A stretch of DNA of 64,000 bases from Prorocentrum cordatum. Its lineage: Eukaryota > Sar > Dinophyceae > Prorocentrales > Prorocentraceae. This document shows positions 1-11,560 of the stretch, in pieces. The notes under the pieces were generated by a model. It was not told where the DNA came from, did no database searches, and saw nothing but the letters and a program-made list of their open reading frames with translations. The stretch is from contig CAUYUJ010015307.1 of NCBI GenBank assembly GCA_963575745.1, positions 204,148-268,147 of the forward strand, given 5' to 3'. A program made the translations under genes and the position numbers. Numbering within the stretch: the first letter of the stretch is position 1; every line of letters starts with the position of its first letter.

Positions 1-114
1 CAACAACAACAACAATAACAACAAACAAACAAACAAACAAACAATCAAACAACAAACAACAAACAACAAACAACAAACAACAAGCAACAAGCAACAACAA
101 CAACAACAACAACC

Positions 115-147
<33 letters not shown>

Positions 148-193
148 GCAACAACAACAACAACCACAACCACAACCACAACCACAACCACAA

Positions 194-231
<38 letters not shown>

Positions 232-280
232 GCAGCAGCAACAACAACACAACAACCACAACCACAACCATAACAACAAC
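1..280 (+). repeat. (CAA)n microsatellite, interrupted
   Basis: Almost pure CAA/ACA trinucleotides with CAAA, CCA and GCA interruptions. It leads straight into copy 1 of the interspersed family. The same CAA strand orientation is seen in every other large tract of this type in the window. Confidence 0.97.
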
Positions 281-967
281 AATTAGTTTAAGACTGTTCG
301 CTCCTATCTGCTCACGTGCCAAACCATACGTATATCTCGGACCCTCGGTACCCGCCCTCGGCGTCTTCGATGGTACGCCCTTGGGGGTATATTTTCCTTG
401 CCTGCCAAGTGCATTTAGTGCAGCCCCCAAAGCAAGGGAATAGACGACGGGTGGAAGGGCGAGGGAGAAGAATGGAGCACGAGAGAAATTAGGAGGGGGG
501 TTAGGAGCAGAAAACAACTGGTAGAACCATACGGACAGATCGGGTGGGCAGACCCATAGCGGACAGTTCGGGAAGGCGGACCCAGGCGACCAGGTCGTGC
601 AGGCGGGTTGCTGAAGCGTGGGTCCTGCATGAATCGCGAGGAAATCTCGAGCGATTGCGCGATTCCCAAGTAAATCGTGAGAAAAGCCAAAGCGAGAGCG
701 TGATTCCTGAGCGCCGAGAGCGCATCGTCTGAATAAACTGCGGGGAATCCCACGCGAGAGCGCGATTCGTATACAAATTGCGAGGAAGTCCCGCACAAGA
801 ACGCGAGTTGGGAATAAATTGTGAAGAAACATCAGGCGGGAGCAGCTATCGTTGCAAACCGGGGGCCAACAACACAGTTTGAGCCCTGTGACTGTCCCTC
901 ATTGTTCAACAATAAAAAAGAATACATCAAAACAAAAAACAAAAAAAACAAACAAAAAAAAAAAAAA

Positions 968-1036
<69 letters not shown>

Positions 1037-1165
1037 GGGGAAGCACTTCAATTCAAGAAATACAATGGTCACTGGAGGGAGAGGGTCACCAATACTTTCT
1101 TTCATAAGTGAAAATTAAACCAACAGTAACAGCAACAACAACAACAACAAAAACAACAACCATGT
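281..1165 (+). repeat. (CAA)-tail interspersed family, copy 1 (short subtype)
   Basis: Block A (about 281-410) begins with the shared AAGACTGTTCGCTC...TATCTGCTC and carries the GATACCCGCC and CTTCG stretches followed by CCTTGGGGGTATA. A purine-rich stretch follows (430-530). Next come about five ~40-bp units of the type GAGGAAGTCCCAAGCGAGAG (600-830). Block B (831-900) starts with CGGGGGCCAACAACACAGTT. A 66-nt A run (969-1034) has expanded where other copies have GATAAAAAAC. The tail ends in (CAA)n at about 1130-1165. No coding frame is credible. Confidence 0.8.
969..1034 (+). repeat. poly(A) homopolymer, 66 nt
   Basis: An uninterrupted A run inside block B of family copy 1, at the position where copies 4-6 have only 6-8 A. 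It looks like slippage expansion rather than an mRNA tail, because family sequence resumes on the far side (CACTTCAATTCAAG, matching CACTTCAATCAATT at 19470). Confidence 0.9.
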
Positions 1166-1874
1166 TACCCGAATGCTCTATGCTTCTATGCGAAGCATGC
1201 ATCCATCATGATACATCCCCCTCATGGAAAATTGTTCGCTGCGCGCGAGGGTCCGATATTCCCCTTCCTGATATCCCGCCCGAGGAAGTCTTGACAACAC
1301 TTCTTCCGAAACACCTCGACATCTCCAGCCAGGATGGCACGTCGCCTTCGCGATCTCCCTGCCCGGGATGCTGCTTCCAGGTATCGCGACGCCTGAGTGG
1401 CCTAAGACCTCTGGGACAGCCCCACGGAGAGCACCCAGAGCCTCTGAGAAAAGCTTCAGAGCTTACCCCCTAGGCTTTCGACTCCTTCCCGAGGACCGCT
1501 TTTGCGTCGGCCATTTTCTGACGGCACTGGGGCTCATCCTCTTCGTCGTCGACGTCGCCGCCGCCTCTGCTGCCGCCACCGCCGTCGTTGTCGTCGTCGT
1601 CGACGGACCCAAAAACGGCCTGGGGGTCTCGACTTGCCGACGATGTCTCAGACGAGGGCGCCCGTTCGGAAGTCTGCGCCAAATTCCGCCAGAATCGCCA
1701 GGAACAGAGCAGGAAAGCTGGCGAGCCGCCGGAAACAGAACAGGAACCTGGCGTGAAAGCAGGCGAGAAAGCTGGCGTGTAAGAAGGAGAAGAGGAAGGA
1801 AACGGAGGGAATGAGGGAGAGGAAGTGACAGAGAGGGAAGGCTCCGGCGACTGGCATGATAACTGGCCAACATC
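1166..1874. other. low-information spacer
   Basis: GC-rich sequence with a (CGT/CGC)n tract around 1540-1605 and two imperfect GAAAGCTGGCG repeats at 1690-1790, turning purine-rich at 1780-1850. Open frames here are short, mutually overlapping on both strands and compositionally biased. No gene is recognised. Confidence 0.6.
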
Positions 1875-2407
1875 AACAATCATTGTAAAACTGTTCGCCC
1901 TTACCTGCTCGCTGGCCAGTCAACACGTACATCCCAAACCCTCGATATCCGCCTTCTTCGTTCGCGCAGCCCCTAAGGAAAGGGAAGCGAGGACGGATGG
2001 AAGGAAGGGACAAAGGGCAGGCGGGTTGCTGAAGCAAGCGTCCTGCATGAATCGCGAGAAGTTTCGAGCGATAGCGCGATTTCCAAAAAAATCGTGAGGA
2101 AATCCACGGTGAGAGCGTGATTCCTGAGTGTCGAGGGCGCGGCGTTTGAAAAAAATCCAAGGAAGTCCATCGCAAGAGCGCGTTTCCTGTAGAAGTTGTG
2201 AAGCAGTCCCGCGCGAGAGCGCGACTTGGGAATACATTGGGAGGAAGAATCAGGGGGGAGCCGCTGCTGTTGTAAACCAGGGGGCCAGGGACCCAGTTTG
2301 GTGACCGCTCATTTTCTTCGTAAGAAGACGGGTGCGAGCCGCGGGAGAAGCACTGTCATTGAAAACACATGAGCTACTGAAGGGGTTGTATTTGCAAATG
2401 GGATTTC

Positions 2408-2448
<41 letters not shown>

Positions 2449-2450
2449 GA
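1875..2450 (+). repeat. (CAA)-tail interspersed family, copy 2 (short subtype)
   Basis: Block A is degraded (ACTGTTCGCCCTTACCTGCTC). It is followed by the GAGGACGGATGGAAGGAAGG purine stretch also present in copies 1 and 6, then GCGGGTTGCTGAAGCAAGCG, about five ~40-bp units and block B at 2255-2400. A (CAA)n tail occupies 2407-2449. Confidence 0.75.
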
Positions 2451-2690
2451 AGGTCGACAGTGCACCTAACCCCCCGTTCACCGGGCAGCTGGGTCAATGC
2501 TTGTCCTTAAGGACAACCCTTGACGTAAGCCCCCGTGGTCAGCACCGCCCCACCCCAGCAACCAGCAACCAGCAACCAGCAAGCGGACCTCGAGCTTCGC
2601 ATTGGAAATCCTGTGGGCTCCTTAAGGCAGCCCATGCACCCCCACGAGCTGAAACCATGCGCGCGCAGCCGAGCCGACCTCCGGAACGCA
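2451..2690. other. spacer without recognised features
   Basis: Unique-looking sequence with three tandem copies of CCAGCAA at about 2556-2582. No credible open frame or RNA gene is seen. Confidence 0.5.
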
Positions 2691-3740
2691 GACTCCCTGT
2701 GAAATCCTATAGACGCCCTAAGGAAGCCTATAGAACTCCTGGGGAATCCTATGGAATTCCCAAGGAATCCTATGGGATCCCTAAGGGATTCCTAGGGAAT
2801 CCCAAGGAATCCGATGGGAACCCTATGGGAATCCTATAGGATGCCTAGGGGGAGCCTATAGAAATCCTCTGGGATTCCTAAGGATGCCTCAGGAGTCCCA
2901 TGGGATCCCTCGGGGATTCCTAGGGGATCCCAAGGAATCCTACGGGAATCCGATGGGGATCTTATGGAATCTTATGGGAATCCTATAGGATCCCTAAGGA
3001 AGCCTATAGGAATCCGACGGAAGCCTATGGGATTCCTAAGCAATCCCATGGGATTCCTAAGGAATCCTGTGACACCTCATGGGACTCATAAGGTATCCCT
3101 AGGAATCCTGGGGAATCCCTAGGAATCCTATGGAATCCTCACGAATGCTAAGGCGTCCCTAGGAATCCTAAGGAATCCCTAAGAATCCTGTGGAATCCTG
3201 TAGGAATCCCTGGGACTCTTTAGATATCCCTAGGACTCCTGAGTGATCCCTGGGACTCCTTCGAGATCCCTAGGAATCCTCAAGAATCCGCGGTCATCCC
3301 TAAACATCCCATAGGAGACCTGAGGAATCCCACGGACTCCTCAAGAATCCCTGGGACTCCCGAGGAATCCTCAGGAATCCCTGGGACTCCCTCGGGTATG
3401 CCTAGGACTCCTAAGGAACCCCTACGGAACCCGAAGGAATCCTAAGGAATCCCTGGGGCTCCTGCGGAATCCCCATAACTCTTTCGGAATCCCTCAGACT
3501 CCTTAGGAATTCATGGGAATCCATGGGCACTTTTGGGGATCCCTGGGGCTCCTCAGGAATCCCTACGACCTCTCAGGGATCCCTAGGACTACTAAGGAAT
3601 CCCTGGGGCTCCTAAGAAACCCCTGAGATGTTTTAAGGATGCCCTGGGATTCCTACGGAATCCTGAGAATCCCTTTAGGGATCATCAGAATCCTGGGCAA
3701 TCCTTTGCTACTTAGGGATCTCAAAGGTACCCTGTGTAGG
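2691..3740. repeat. degenerate GGAATCC(CTAGG) satellite
   Basis: About 1 kb of loosely tandem 15-20-bp units such as GGAATCCCTAGGACTCCTAA and GGAATCCTATGGGATTCC. Many units are self-complementary (GGAATCC/GGATTCC). It shares the TCCTATAGGA core with the 53-bp array at 7.6-9.7 kb. Stops in all frames rule out coding. Confidence 0.9.
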
Positions 3741-3835
3741 TTACGTATGTGTATATTATACCAGATTGTACACATGTGTGTATATGTATATGAAGGTGTG
3801 TGCATATGTGTGCGTGTATTCATATGCATATATAC

Positions 3836-3881
<46 letters not shown>

Positions 3882-4138
3882 GTGTGTGTATGTATGTATA
3901 TATATATGCATGTTGACAAACATACATATGTACGTATATGTGTATATATGAATTGTGTAGACACATGAATATGCGCATGTAAATTATGAACATGTACATA
4001 TATATATATATATGTATGTGTGCATATATGTATATATGTGTGTGTGTTTGCGTATATATGTGTGCATATATATATATAAACATGTGTACATATGTATGTG
4101 TGGACGCGTTGGGTGTATGCAAATATAAATAATTCATA

Positions 4139-4172
<34 letters not shown>

Positions 4173-4205
4173 TATATATATACACACATACATACATACA
4201 TGCAT
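3741..4205. repeat. TA/CA/TG dinucleotide tract
   Basis: Alternating purine-pyrimidine sequence, largely (TA)n with (CA)n and (TG)n segments and TATG insertions. Both strands give meaningless Tyr/Ile/His open frames. The alternating composition could favour cruciform or Z-form DNA; that is inference. Confidence 0.95.
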
Positions 4206-4488
4206 ATGGCCCAAGATTTCCCAAAAAGTCTGGGCGGGGGAAAGCGCGCCGCTCCCAAGGGAGACGCCTGTGCACTCTCACTTTAAACAGTAGTACCCGC
4301 CCAGTGTTGTCAAACACGGTTCAACAACTCGACGCTGTCAGTAGTCCACTTGCCCTGGGGTGAAGGCTCTTCTTTTCTGCTTCCCACGGCCCTTCTTTTT
4401 TCCTTGGTTCAGCGGCAGTAACCAGTGTATCACAGTGCAGCTGCCCCTCGGCAGCATGCACCTGCGCCTCGTGCGCAGGCAGGAGCCC
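4206..4488. other. spacer preceding the 9-mer array
   Basis: Unique-looking sequence of mixed composition. No gene, RNA or known repeat is recognised. The long open frames crossing it depend entirely on the adjacent stop-free 9-bp array. Confidence 0.5.
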
Positions 4489-6430
4489 CGCGCCAAGTGC
4501 GCCAGCCGCGCCCAGTGCGCCAGGTGCGCCAGGTGCGCCAGGTGCGCCAGGTGCGCCAGGTGCGCCAGATGCGCCAGGTGCGCCAGAAGCGCCAGGTGCG
4601 CCAGGTGCGCCACGTGCGCCACGTGCGCCAAGCGCGCCAGGTGCGCCAGGCGCGCCAGGTGCGCCAGGTGCGCCAGGTGTGCCAGGTGCGCCAGGTGTGT
4701 CAGGTGCGCCAGGCGCGCCAGGTGCGCCACGTGCGCTAGGTGCGCCAGGTGCGCCAGCCGCGCCAAGTGCGCCAGGTGCGCCATGTGCGCCACGTGCGCC
4801 ATGCGCGCCAGGTGCGCGAGGCGCGCCACGTGCGCCAGGTGCGCCAGGTGCGCCAAGTGCGCCAGGTGCGCCAAGTGCGCCAAGTGCGCCAAGTGCGGCA
4901 GGTGCGCCAGGCGCGCCAGGTGCGCAAGGTGCGCCAGGTGCGCCAGGCGCCCCAGCCGCGCCAGGTGCGCCAGGTGCGCCAGGTGCGCCAGGTGCGCCAG
5001 GCGCGCCAGGTGCGCCAAGTGCGCCAGGTGTGCCAGGTGCGCCAGGTGCGCCAGGTGCGCCAGGTGCGCCCGGTGCGCCAGGTGCGCCAGGCGCGCCAGG
5101 TGCGCCAGGTGCGCCAGGTGCGCCAGGCGCGCCAACTGCGCCAGACGCGCCAGGTGCGCCAGGCGCGCCATGCGCGCCAGGTGCGCAAGGTGGGTCAGGT
5201 GCGCCAGGTGCGCCAGGTGCGCCAGGTGCGCCAGGTGCGTCAGGCGCGCCAGGTGCGCCACGCGCCCCAGGCGCGCCAGGCGCGCCAGGCGCGCCAGGTG
5301 CGCCAGGTGCGCCAGGTGCGCCAAGTGCGCCAGGCGCGCCAGGTGCGCCAGGTGCGCCAGGTGCGCCAGGTGCGCCAGGTGCGCCAGGTGCGCCAGGTGC
5401 GCCAGCTGCGCCACGTGCGCCACGCGCGCCAGGCGCGCCAGGCGCGCCATGCGCGCCAGGTGCGCCAGGTGCGCCAGGCGCGCCAGGTGGGCCACGCGCG
5501 CCAGGTGCGCCAGGCGCGCCAGGCGCGCCAGGTGCGCCAGGTGCGCCAGGCGCGCCAGGTGCGCCAGGTGCGCCAGGCCAGGTGCGCCATGCGCGCCAGG
5601 TGCGCCAGGTGCGCCAGGCGCGCCAGGTGTGCCAGGTGCACCTGGCGCGCCAGGTGCGCCAGGTGCGCCGGGTGCGCCAGGTGCGCAAGGTGCGCAAGGT
5701 GCGTCAGGCGCGCCAGGTGAGCCACGCGCCCCAGGCGCGCGAGGCGCGCCATGCGCGCCAGGCGCGCAAGGTGCGCCAGGTGCGCCAAGTGCGCCAGGCG
5801 CGCCAGGTGTGCCAAGTGCGCCAGGTGCGCTAGGTGCGCCAAGTGCGCCAGGTGCGCCAGGTGCGCCAGTTACGCCAGATGCGCTAGATGCGCCGCGTGC
5901 GCCAAGCGCGCCAGGTGCGCCAGGCGTGCCAGGCGCGCCAGATGCGCCATGTGCGCCAGGTGGGCCAGGCGCGCCATGTGCGACAGGTGCGCCACGAGCG
6001 CCAGGTGCGCCAGGTGCGCCAGGCGCGCCAGGTGCGCCAGGTGCGCCAGGTGCGCCAGGTGCGCCAGGTGCGCCAGGTGCGCCAGGTGCGCCAGCCGCGC
6101 CAGGTGCGCCAAGTGCGCCAAGTGCGCCAGGTGCGCCAGGTGCGCCAGGTGCGCCATGCGCGCCAGGTCCGCCAGGCGCGCCAGGTGCGCCAGGTGCGCC
6201 AGGTGCGCCAAGTGCGCCAGGTTCGCCATGCGCGCCAAGTGCGCCAGGCGCGCTAGGTGCGCCAGGTGCCCCAAGCGCGCCGGGTGCGCCAGGCGCGCCA
6301 GGTGCGCAAGGTGCGCCAAGTGCGCCAGGCGCGCCATGTGCGCCAGGTGCGCCAAGTGCGCCAGGTGCGCCAGGTGCGCCAGGTGCGCCAGCCGCGCCAG
6401 GTGCGCCACACACGCCAGGCGCGCCAGCGG
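4489..6430. repeat. 9-bp tandem array GGTGCGCCA, ~215 units
   Basis: About 1.94 kb of GGTGCGCCA with GGCGCGCCA, AGTGCGCCA, ATGCGCCA and TGTGCCA variants. Because 9 is a multiple of 3 and the units lack stops, all frames stay open: Gly-Ala-Pro on both strands, Arg-Cys-Ala on plus, Leu-Ala-His on minus. A 2-nt slip near 5578 switches frame in every reading, which argues against a real collagen-like gene. GGCGCGCC variants are perfect palindromes. A diverged stretch of the same motif in opposite orientation lies at about 44030-44120. Confidence 0.95.
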
Positions 6431-6487
6431 CTAGGTTGCTGGTTACTGGTTGCTGGGCGGGGGCGGATGGCACAGTGCAGTGTCAAT

Positions 6488-6488
6488 C

Positions 6489-6559
<71 letters not shown>
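6488..6559 (+). repeat. (CAA)n microsatellite
   Basis: About 24 perfect CAA units following a short spacer after the 9-bp array. Confidence 0.97.
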
Positions 6560-6560
<1 letters not shown>

Positions 6561-7259
6561 TACTAGCACGTGGGGACACTCCGTTCTCACCAGTGCCAGG
6601 GTTTTCATAGGAGGCGGGCAATACCCCCACTTTGTGGGGGGGCCGGTTCAAGCTCTACCAAATTTCCAAACGACTCTTCGCCACCACCCACACCCAGCTT
6701 CCCGCCCTATGACGTTCGGACACTTCACTTCGTGGCATGCGGACGACCGTGGCTACTATTCAGGGCCCCGCGGCCGACGACGACGGCGTGCGCGCGCGAA
6801 GAAAAAACGAATGTGTCCCGCATGGTATTATTTGACAGGGATGATGGCCCTGGCAGGTGCGCAACCGTTGTCGCAGAAGTTCGAAAAAGTTGCTCGCAAA
6901 AGCCCGTTTGACAGAAATGTTGAAAAAGAGTTGGGTTTCCTACGAATCCGCAAGAGCGCGCGGGATGAGATTTTGACATTTTTTTGTTGAAAAACCATTG
7001 GTTTTTTGATGTTTTTATGTTAAAATCGCTCCGAACACTAAGCTTTTGGAAGGATTTCGTCTTGCGCGCGCGAATGTCCACTTTACCTTATTTTTTGCAA
7101 GGGATTCTTGAAATTTGATTATATTAGAACAAGAAATGTCATTTTATAGTGTTTTTTGCAAGGGAAAGCGGGGGGGAACAAAACAACCGGATCTTGATCA
7201 CATCGAATTACCTGAGGCTTCCTCACGAAAATGATGAAAATGTAGCTGCGGCCTAGGCG
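6560..7259. other. spacer, AT-richer in its second half
   Basis: Mixed-composition sequence. It becomes AT-rich from about 6960 to 7200, with runs of T. A minus-strand open frame at 6725-7081 (118 codons) has no recognisable motif or partner and is not called as a gene. Confidence 0.45.
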
Positions 7260-7321
7260 GCGCAGGGGGGGCGTGCACCAGGGGGCCCAACAATAATTAT
7301 TCTTTAGAATTAATAATGTTC

Positions 7322-7371
<50 letters not shown>

Positions 7372-7372
7372 C
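7260..7372 (+). repeat. (CAA)-tail family, 3' fragment
   Basis: ACCAGGGGGCCCAACAATAA and TTATTCTTTAGAATTAATAA, followed by (CAA)n at 7319-7371, match the last ~60 bp before (CAA)n in copies 3 and 4 (AACAATACTTATTCTTCAC). No block A is present. A 5'-truncated copy would explain this. Confidence 0.6.
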
Positions 7373-7620
7373 GCAAGGACACTCTCTCAGGCCACCCCGG
7401 CGGGGCCCGTGGGTGTGTCCTCGCCCCCGGGGCGAGCGCACTGCCCCAGGCCACACGTTGCAGTTGTTGCCCCGGGGGGGGGGGGGAGCAACGCGCAACA
7501 CCTCTGTCATACGCTAACGAAAATCTATATGTGTTTCCGAATCTCCGTTGGCTCCCTTACTGTTCCCCACGCACTCCTGTGTCCGAAAACCGACCACGCG
7601 CCAGCGAGGCCAGCTCCTCC
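7373..7620. other. spacer with a 13-nt G run
   Basis: GC-rich sequence with an uninterrupted G run at 7474-7486, next to GAGCAACGCG. Similar poly-G plus GAGCAACG/GTTGCTC sequence recurs at 11.1 kb. Confidence 0.6.
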
Positions 7621-9745
7621 TCCTCATAGGACTCCTACGGAATCGCGCAGGACCCTGTAAAGATCCTATAGGATCCCTATAGGATTCCTATGGAATCGTG
7701 CCGGACCCTAAGTATCCTATAGGATTCCAGCCAGGGTTCCTATGGAATCGTGCAGGACCGTGTAAGGGTCCTATAGGCTCCCTCCAGGGTTCCTATGGAA
7801 TCGTGCAGGACCCTGTAAGGATCCTATGGGATCCCTCTAGGGTTCCTATAGAATCGTGCAGGGCCCTGTAAGGATCCTATAGGATCCCTATAGGGGTCCG
7901 ATGGAATCGTGCAGGACCCTGTAAAGATCCTACAGGATCCCTCTACGGTTCCTATGGAATCGTGCAGGACCCTGTAAGGATCCTATAGGATCCCTCTAGG
8001 GTTCCTATGGAATCATGCAAGACCCTGTAAGGATCCTATGGGATCCCTCTAGGGTTCCTATGGAATCGCGCAGGACCCTGGAAGGATCCTATAGGTTCCT
8101 CCTCTATAGGACTCCCATGGAATCGTGCAGGACCCTGTAAGGTTCCTATAGGACCCCTCTAGGGGTCCTATGGAATCGTGCAGGACCCTGTAAGGATCCT
8201 ATAGGATCCCTATAGGATTCCTATGGAGCCGTGCAGGACCCTGTAAGGATCCTATAGGATCCCTCTAGGGTTCCTATGGAATCGTGCAGGCCCCTGTAAG
8301 GATCCTGTAAGATCCCTAGAGGGGTCCGATGGAATCCTGCAGGGCCCTGTGAGGATCCTATCGGACCTTTATGAAGGTTCCGATGGAATCCTGTAGGACC
8401 CTGTAAGGATCCGATGAGATCCCTATAAGGTTCCTATAGAATCGTGCAGGACCCTGTAAGGATCCTATGGGATCCCTCTAGGGTTCTTATGGAATCGTGC
8501 AGGACCCTGTAAGGATCCTAGAGGACCCCTATAGGCTTCCCATAGAATCGTGCAGGACCCTGTAAGGATCCTATATGATCCCTATAAGGTTCCAATGGGA
8601 ACCTGTTGGGCCCTGTCAGGATCCTGGAAGATCCCTCTAGGGATCCAATGGAATCGTGCAGGACCCTGTAAGGATCCTATAGGATCCCTCTAGGGGTCCT
8701 ATGGAAACGTGCAGGATTCTGTAAGGATCCTATGGGATCCCTCTGAGGTTCCGATGGAATCGTGCAAGACCCTGTAAGGATCCTATAGGTTCGTCCTTAT
8801 AGCACTCCTATGGAATCATGCAGGACCTGTAAGGATCCTATAGGATTCCAGCCAGGGTTCCTATGGAATCGTGCAGGACCCTGCACGGACCCTATAGGAT
8901 CCCTCCAGGATTCCTATGGAATCGCGCAGGACCCTGTAAGGATCCTATGGGATCCCTCTAGGGTTCCTATAGAATCGTGCAGGACCCTGTAAGGATCCTA
9001 TAGGATCCCTATAGAGTTCCAATGGAATCCTGCAGGGCCCTGTGAGGATCCTATCGGATCCCTATAGGGTTCCGATGGAATCCTGTAGGACCCTGTAAGG
9101 ATCCTATAAGACCCCATATAGGGTTCCTATAGAATCGTGCAGGACCCTGTACGGATCCTATGGGATCCCTATAGGGTTCCTATGAGATCGTGCAGGACCC
9201 TGTTAAGGATCCTATTAAGATCCCTATAGGGTTCCTATGGCATCGTGCAGGGCCCTGTAAGGATCCTATAAGATCCCTCTAGGGTTCCTATGGAAACCTG
9301 TTGGACCCTGTAAGCATCCTATAGGATTCCTCCAGGGTTCCTGTGAAATCGCGCAGGACCCTGTAAGGATCCTATAAGATCCCTCTAGGGTCCCGATGGA
9401 GTCGTGCAGGACCCTGTAAGGATCCTATAGGATCCCTATAGGATTCCGATGGAACCGTGCAGGACTCTGTAAGGATCCTATGGGATCCCTATAGGGTGTT
9501 CCGATGGAATCGTGCAGGACCCTGTAAGGATCCGATAGGTTCCTCCTTATAGGACTCCGATGGAATCGTGCAGGACCCTGGGATCCTACAGGTTCCGCCT
9601 TATAGGACTCCGATGGAATCGTGCAGGACCCTGTAAGGATCATATAGGTTCCCTATAGGATTCCGAGGGAACCGTGCAGGACCCTGTAAGGATCCTATAG
9701 GCTCCCTCTACGGTTCCGATGGAATCGTGCAGGACCCTGCATAGG
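7621..9745 (+). repeat. 53-bp satellite array, ~40 units
   Basis: The unit reads approximately GTGCAGGACCCTGTAAGGAT, then CCTATAGGATCCCTCTAGGG, then TTCCTATGGAATC. Many units contain the perfect 16-bp palindrome GGATCCTATAGGATCC, and GGTTCC/GGAACC arms flank it. Units run head to tail without spacers, so this is a satellite and not a CRISPR. Confidence 0.95.
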
Positions 9746-9895
9746 GGTGTGCCAAAATGATCCCCGAGAGGGGTGTGCCATAATGAAGCCTCTGAGGAGC
9801 TCTCTGTGGAGCCAGGGCCACGATCCTCGAGAGGGGTGTGCCGAAATTCGCCGGCCCAACGGGCCAGAGGCGTGCTAAGATCTCCGGTAACTGGT
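9746..9895 (+). repeat. short fragment of the GGGGTGTGCCGAAAT satellite family
   Basis: Three imperfect units carrying GAGAGGGGTGTGCC(A/G)AAAT and GAGCTCTCTGTGGAGCCAGG, the same core as the 63-bp array at 10.7 kb. Confidence 0.7.
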
Positions 9896-10640
9896 TAACA
9901 ATTTTCTAGTTCGCGCGCGCGGGGCGGCCCCTGGGGGTCCCCGGACGAAAAGTACCCCGACCAGGTCCCGGCCGGTCCCCGGCCGGGTCCCGGCCGGGTC
10001 CCGGCCGGGTCCCCCCGAGCGCTCCATGAGCGCACCAACAGGGCTCCGAGACGTCCCCGAGAGCCCCAAGAAAGGCCAAGAGGCCCCCAAGAGGCCCCCA
10101 AGATGGTACACGAGGGGTCCGACATGCCACAAGATCGCTCCAAGACGCCCAAGATAGCCCCCAGACGCCCCAAGAGGCCTCCAAGAGCACTCCCAATAGG
10201 GCCCCCGGAGGCAAAAATCATTGTTTTCCATAGGTTTTTGAGAGATTTTGGAGCTTCCACCTTTTCGGCTTCCCGACGCCCCAAGACGGCCCAAGAGGCC
10301 CCCAAGATCGCCCCAAGAGGGCCCAAGAGGCACCCAAGAGGGCCCCAAGATGGCCCAAGAGGGCTCGAAGACGGCCCAAGAAGCCTCCAAAACGGTCCAA
10401 GAGGGCCCCAAGAACGCCCCCAAAGGGGCCCCAGAGAGGGAACACGAAACAACATTTCGAGCCCTCGGCCCTAAGAAGCCCCTACGAGGCCCCTAAGAGG
10501 CCCCAAGAGGCCCCCACGGGGCCCTCAGGAGGCCCCCAAGAGTCCCCCAAGCGGCCCCAGGAGGCCCCCCAAATGCCCCCCCGAGCGCCCCAGGAGTCCC
10601 CCAAGCGGCCCCAGGAACCCCCAAAGCGCCGCATTGACAC
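9896..10640. repeat. degenerate CCCAAGAGGCCC satellite
   Basis: Loosely tandem CCCAAGAGGCCCCCAAGAT and GGCCGGGTCCC units. Minus-strand frames give Leu/Gly/Ser/Trp-rich reiterated translations (SWGPLG, LGASW), typical spurious frames of such repeats. Related sequence is at 13.87-13.99 kb and 44.48-44.68 kb. Confidence 0.85.
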
Positions 10641-10689
10641 CAGGCCCTCGGGCAAACGGCAGACATGAGACTGTATGGGCCGGCGGAAA

Positions 10690-11010
10690 GAGCGAAGCGA
10701 TTAAATAAAGCCTCGGTGGAGCTCCCTGTGGAGCCAGGGCCACGATCCGTGAAAGGGGCGCGCCGAAATCAAACTTCGGTGGAGCTCCCTGTGGGGCCAG
10801 GGCCACGATCCTCGAGAGGGGTGTGCCGAAATGGAGCCTCGGTGGAGCCCCCTGTGGGGCCAGGGCCACGATCCGTGAGAGGGGTGCGCCGAAACCAAGC
10901 TTCGGTGGAGCTCACTGAGCCACGATCCTCGAGAGGGGTGTGCCCAAATCAAACCTCGGTGGAGCTCCCTGTGGGGCCAGGGCCACGATCCGTGAGAGGG
11001 GTGCGCCCTT
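10690..11010 (+). repeat. 63-bp satellite (GGGGTGCGCCGAAA family), 5 units
   Basis: CTCGGTGGAGCTCCCTGTGG recurs at 10711, 10774, 10837, 10900 and 10954, giving a 63-bp period with one 54-bp unit. Each unit carries GGGCCACGATCC and GAGAGGGGTGYGCCGAAA. It is a diverged relative of the 64-, 77- and 90-bp arrays. Confidence 0.92.
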
Positions 11011-11052
11011 TGGGGCCTGTATGGGGTTCCGCAGCAGTCCCGAAAGGACCTG

Positions 11053-11119
11053 CCGAGCAACGCCGCTGGGCCCTGCAGACCCCCGCAGCGGCCTGGCGAG
11101 GCCTCGTGGCGTTGCTCGG
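11053..11119. repeat. 12-bp perfect inverted repeat
   Basis: CCGAGCAACGCC (11053-11064) and GGCGTTGCTCGG (11108-11119) are exact reverse complements separated by 43 nt. A further TGTTGCTCGG half-site lies just before the G run at 11166. Confidence 0.85.
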
Positions 11120-11165
11120 ACCAGGGGCCCTGCAGGGCCCGTGCGTGGCCCCGTTGTGTTGCTCG

Positions 11166-11401
<236 letters not shown>

Positions 11402-11560
11402 GGTAAACCCCGGGACTGCGACCCCGTCACCCCCGGTTCCTCTCCCGGGCTCCCCCCTTTCGCGCAACCCGGACCTGCCACCCCGTGCGGACCAACCCCC
11501 CCATCAACCAACCAACCAACCAGCTCTCGCTGCAACAAACAAAAAACTGTATATCACCTA
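11402..11560. other. spacer, C-rich
   Basis: CCCCGG-rich sequence with a short (CAAC)n run near 11505-11522. No gene recognised. Confidence 0.5.

Noticed and set aside
2691-3740. Telomere-like repeats in the CCTAAGG/CCCTAGG array
   Set aside because: The units are irregular GGAATCCCTAGG and lack any regular (TTTAGGG)n or related run.
4338-6990. Collagen-like or Cys-rich genes of 711 and 876 codons across the 9-bp array
   Set aside because: Openness follows from a stop-free 9-mer. Both strands are open, reading switches frame at a 2-nt slip, and there is no start, splice or flanking domain support.
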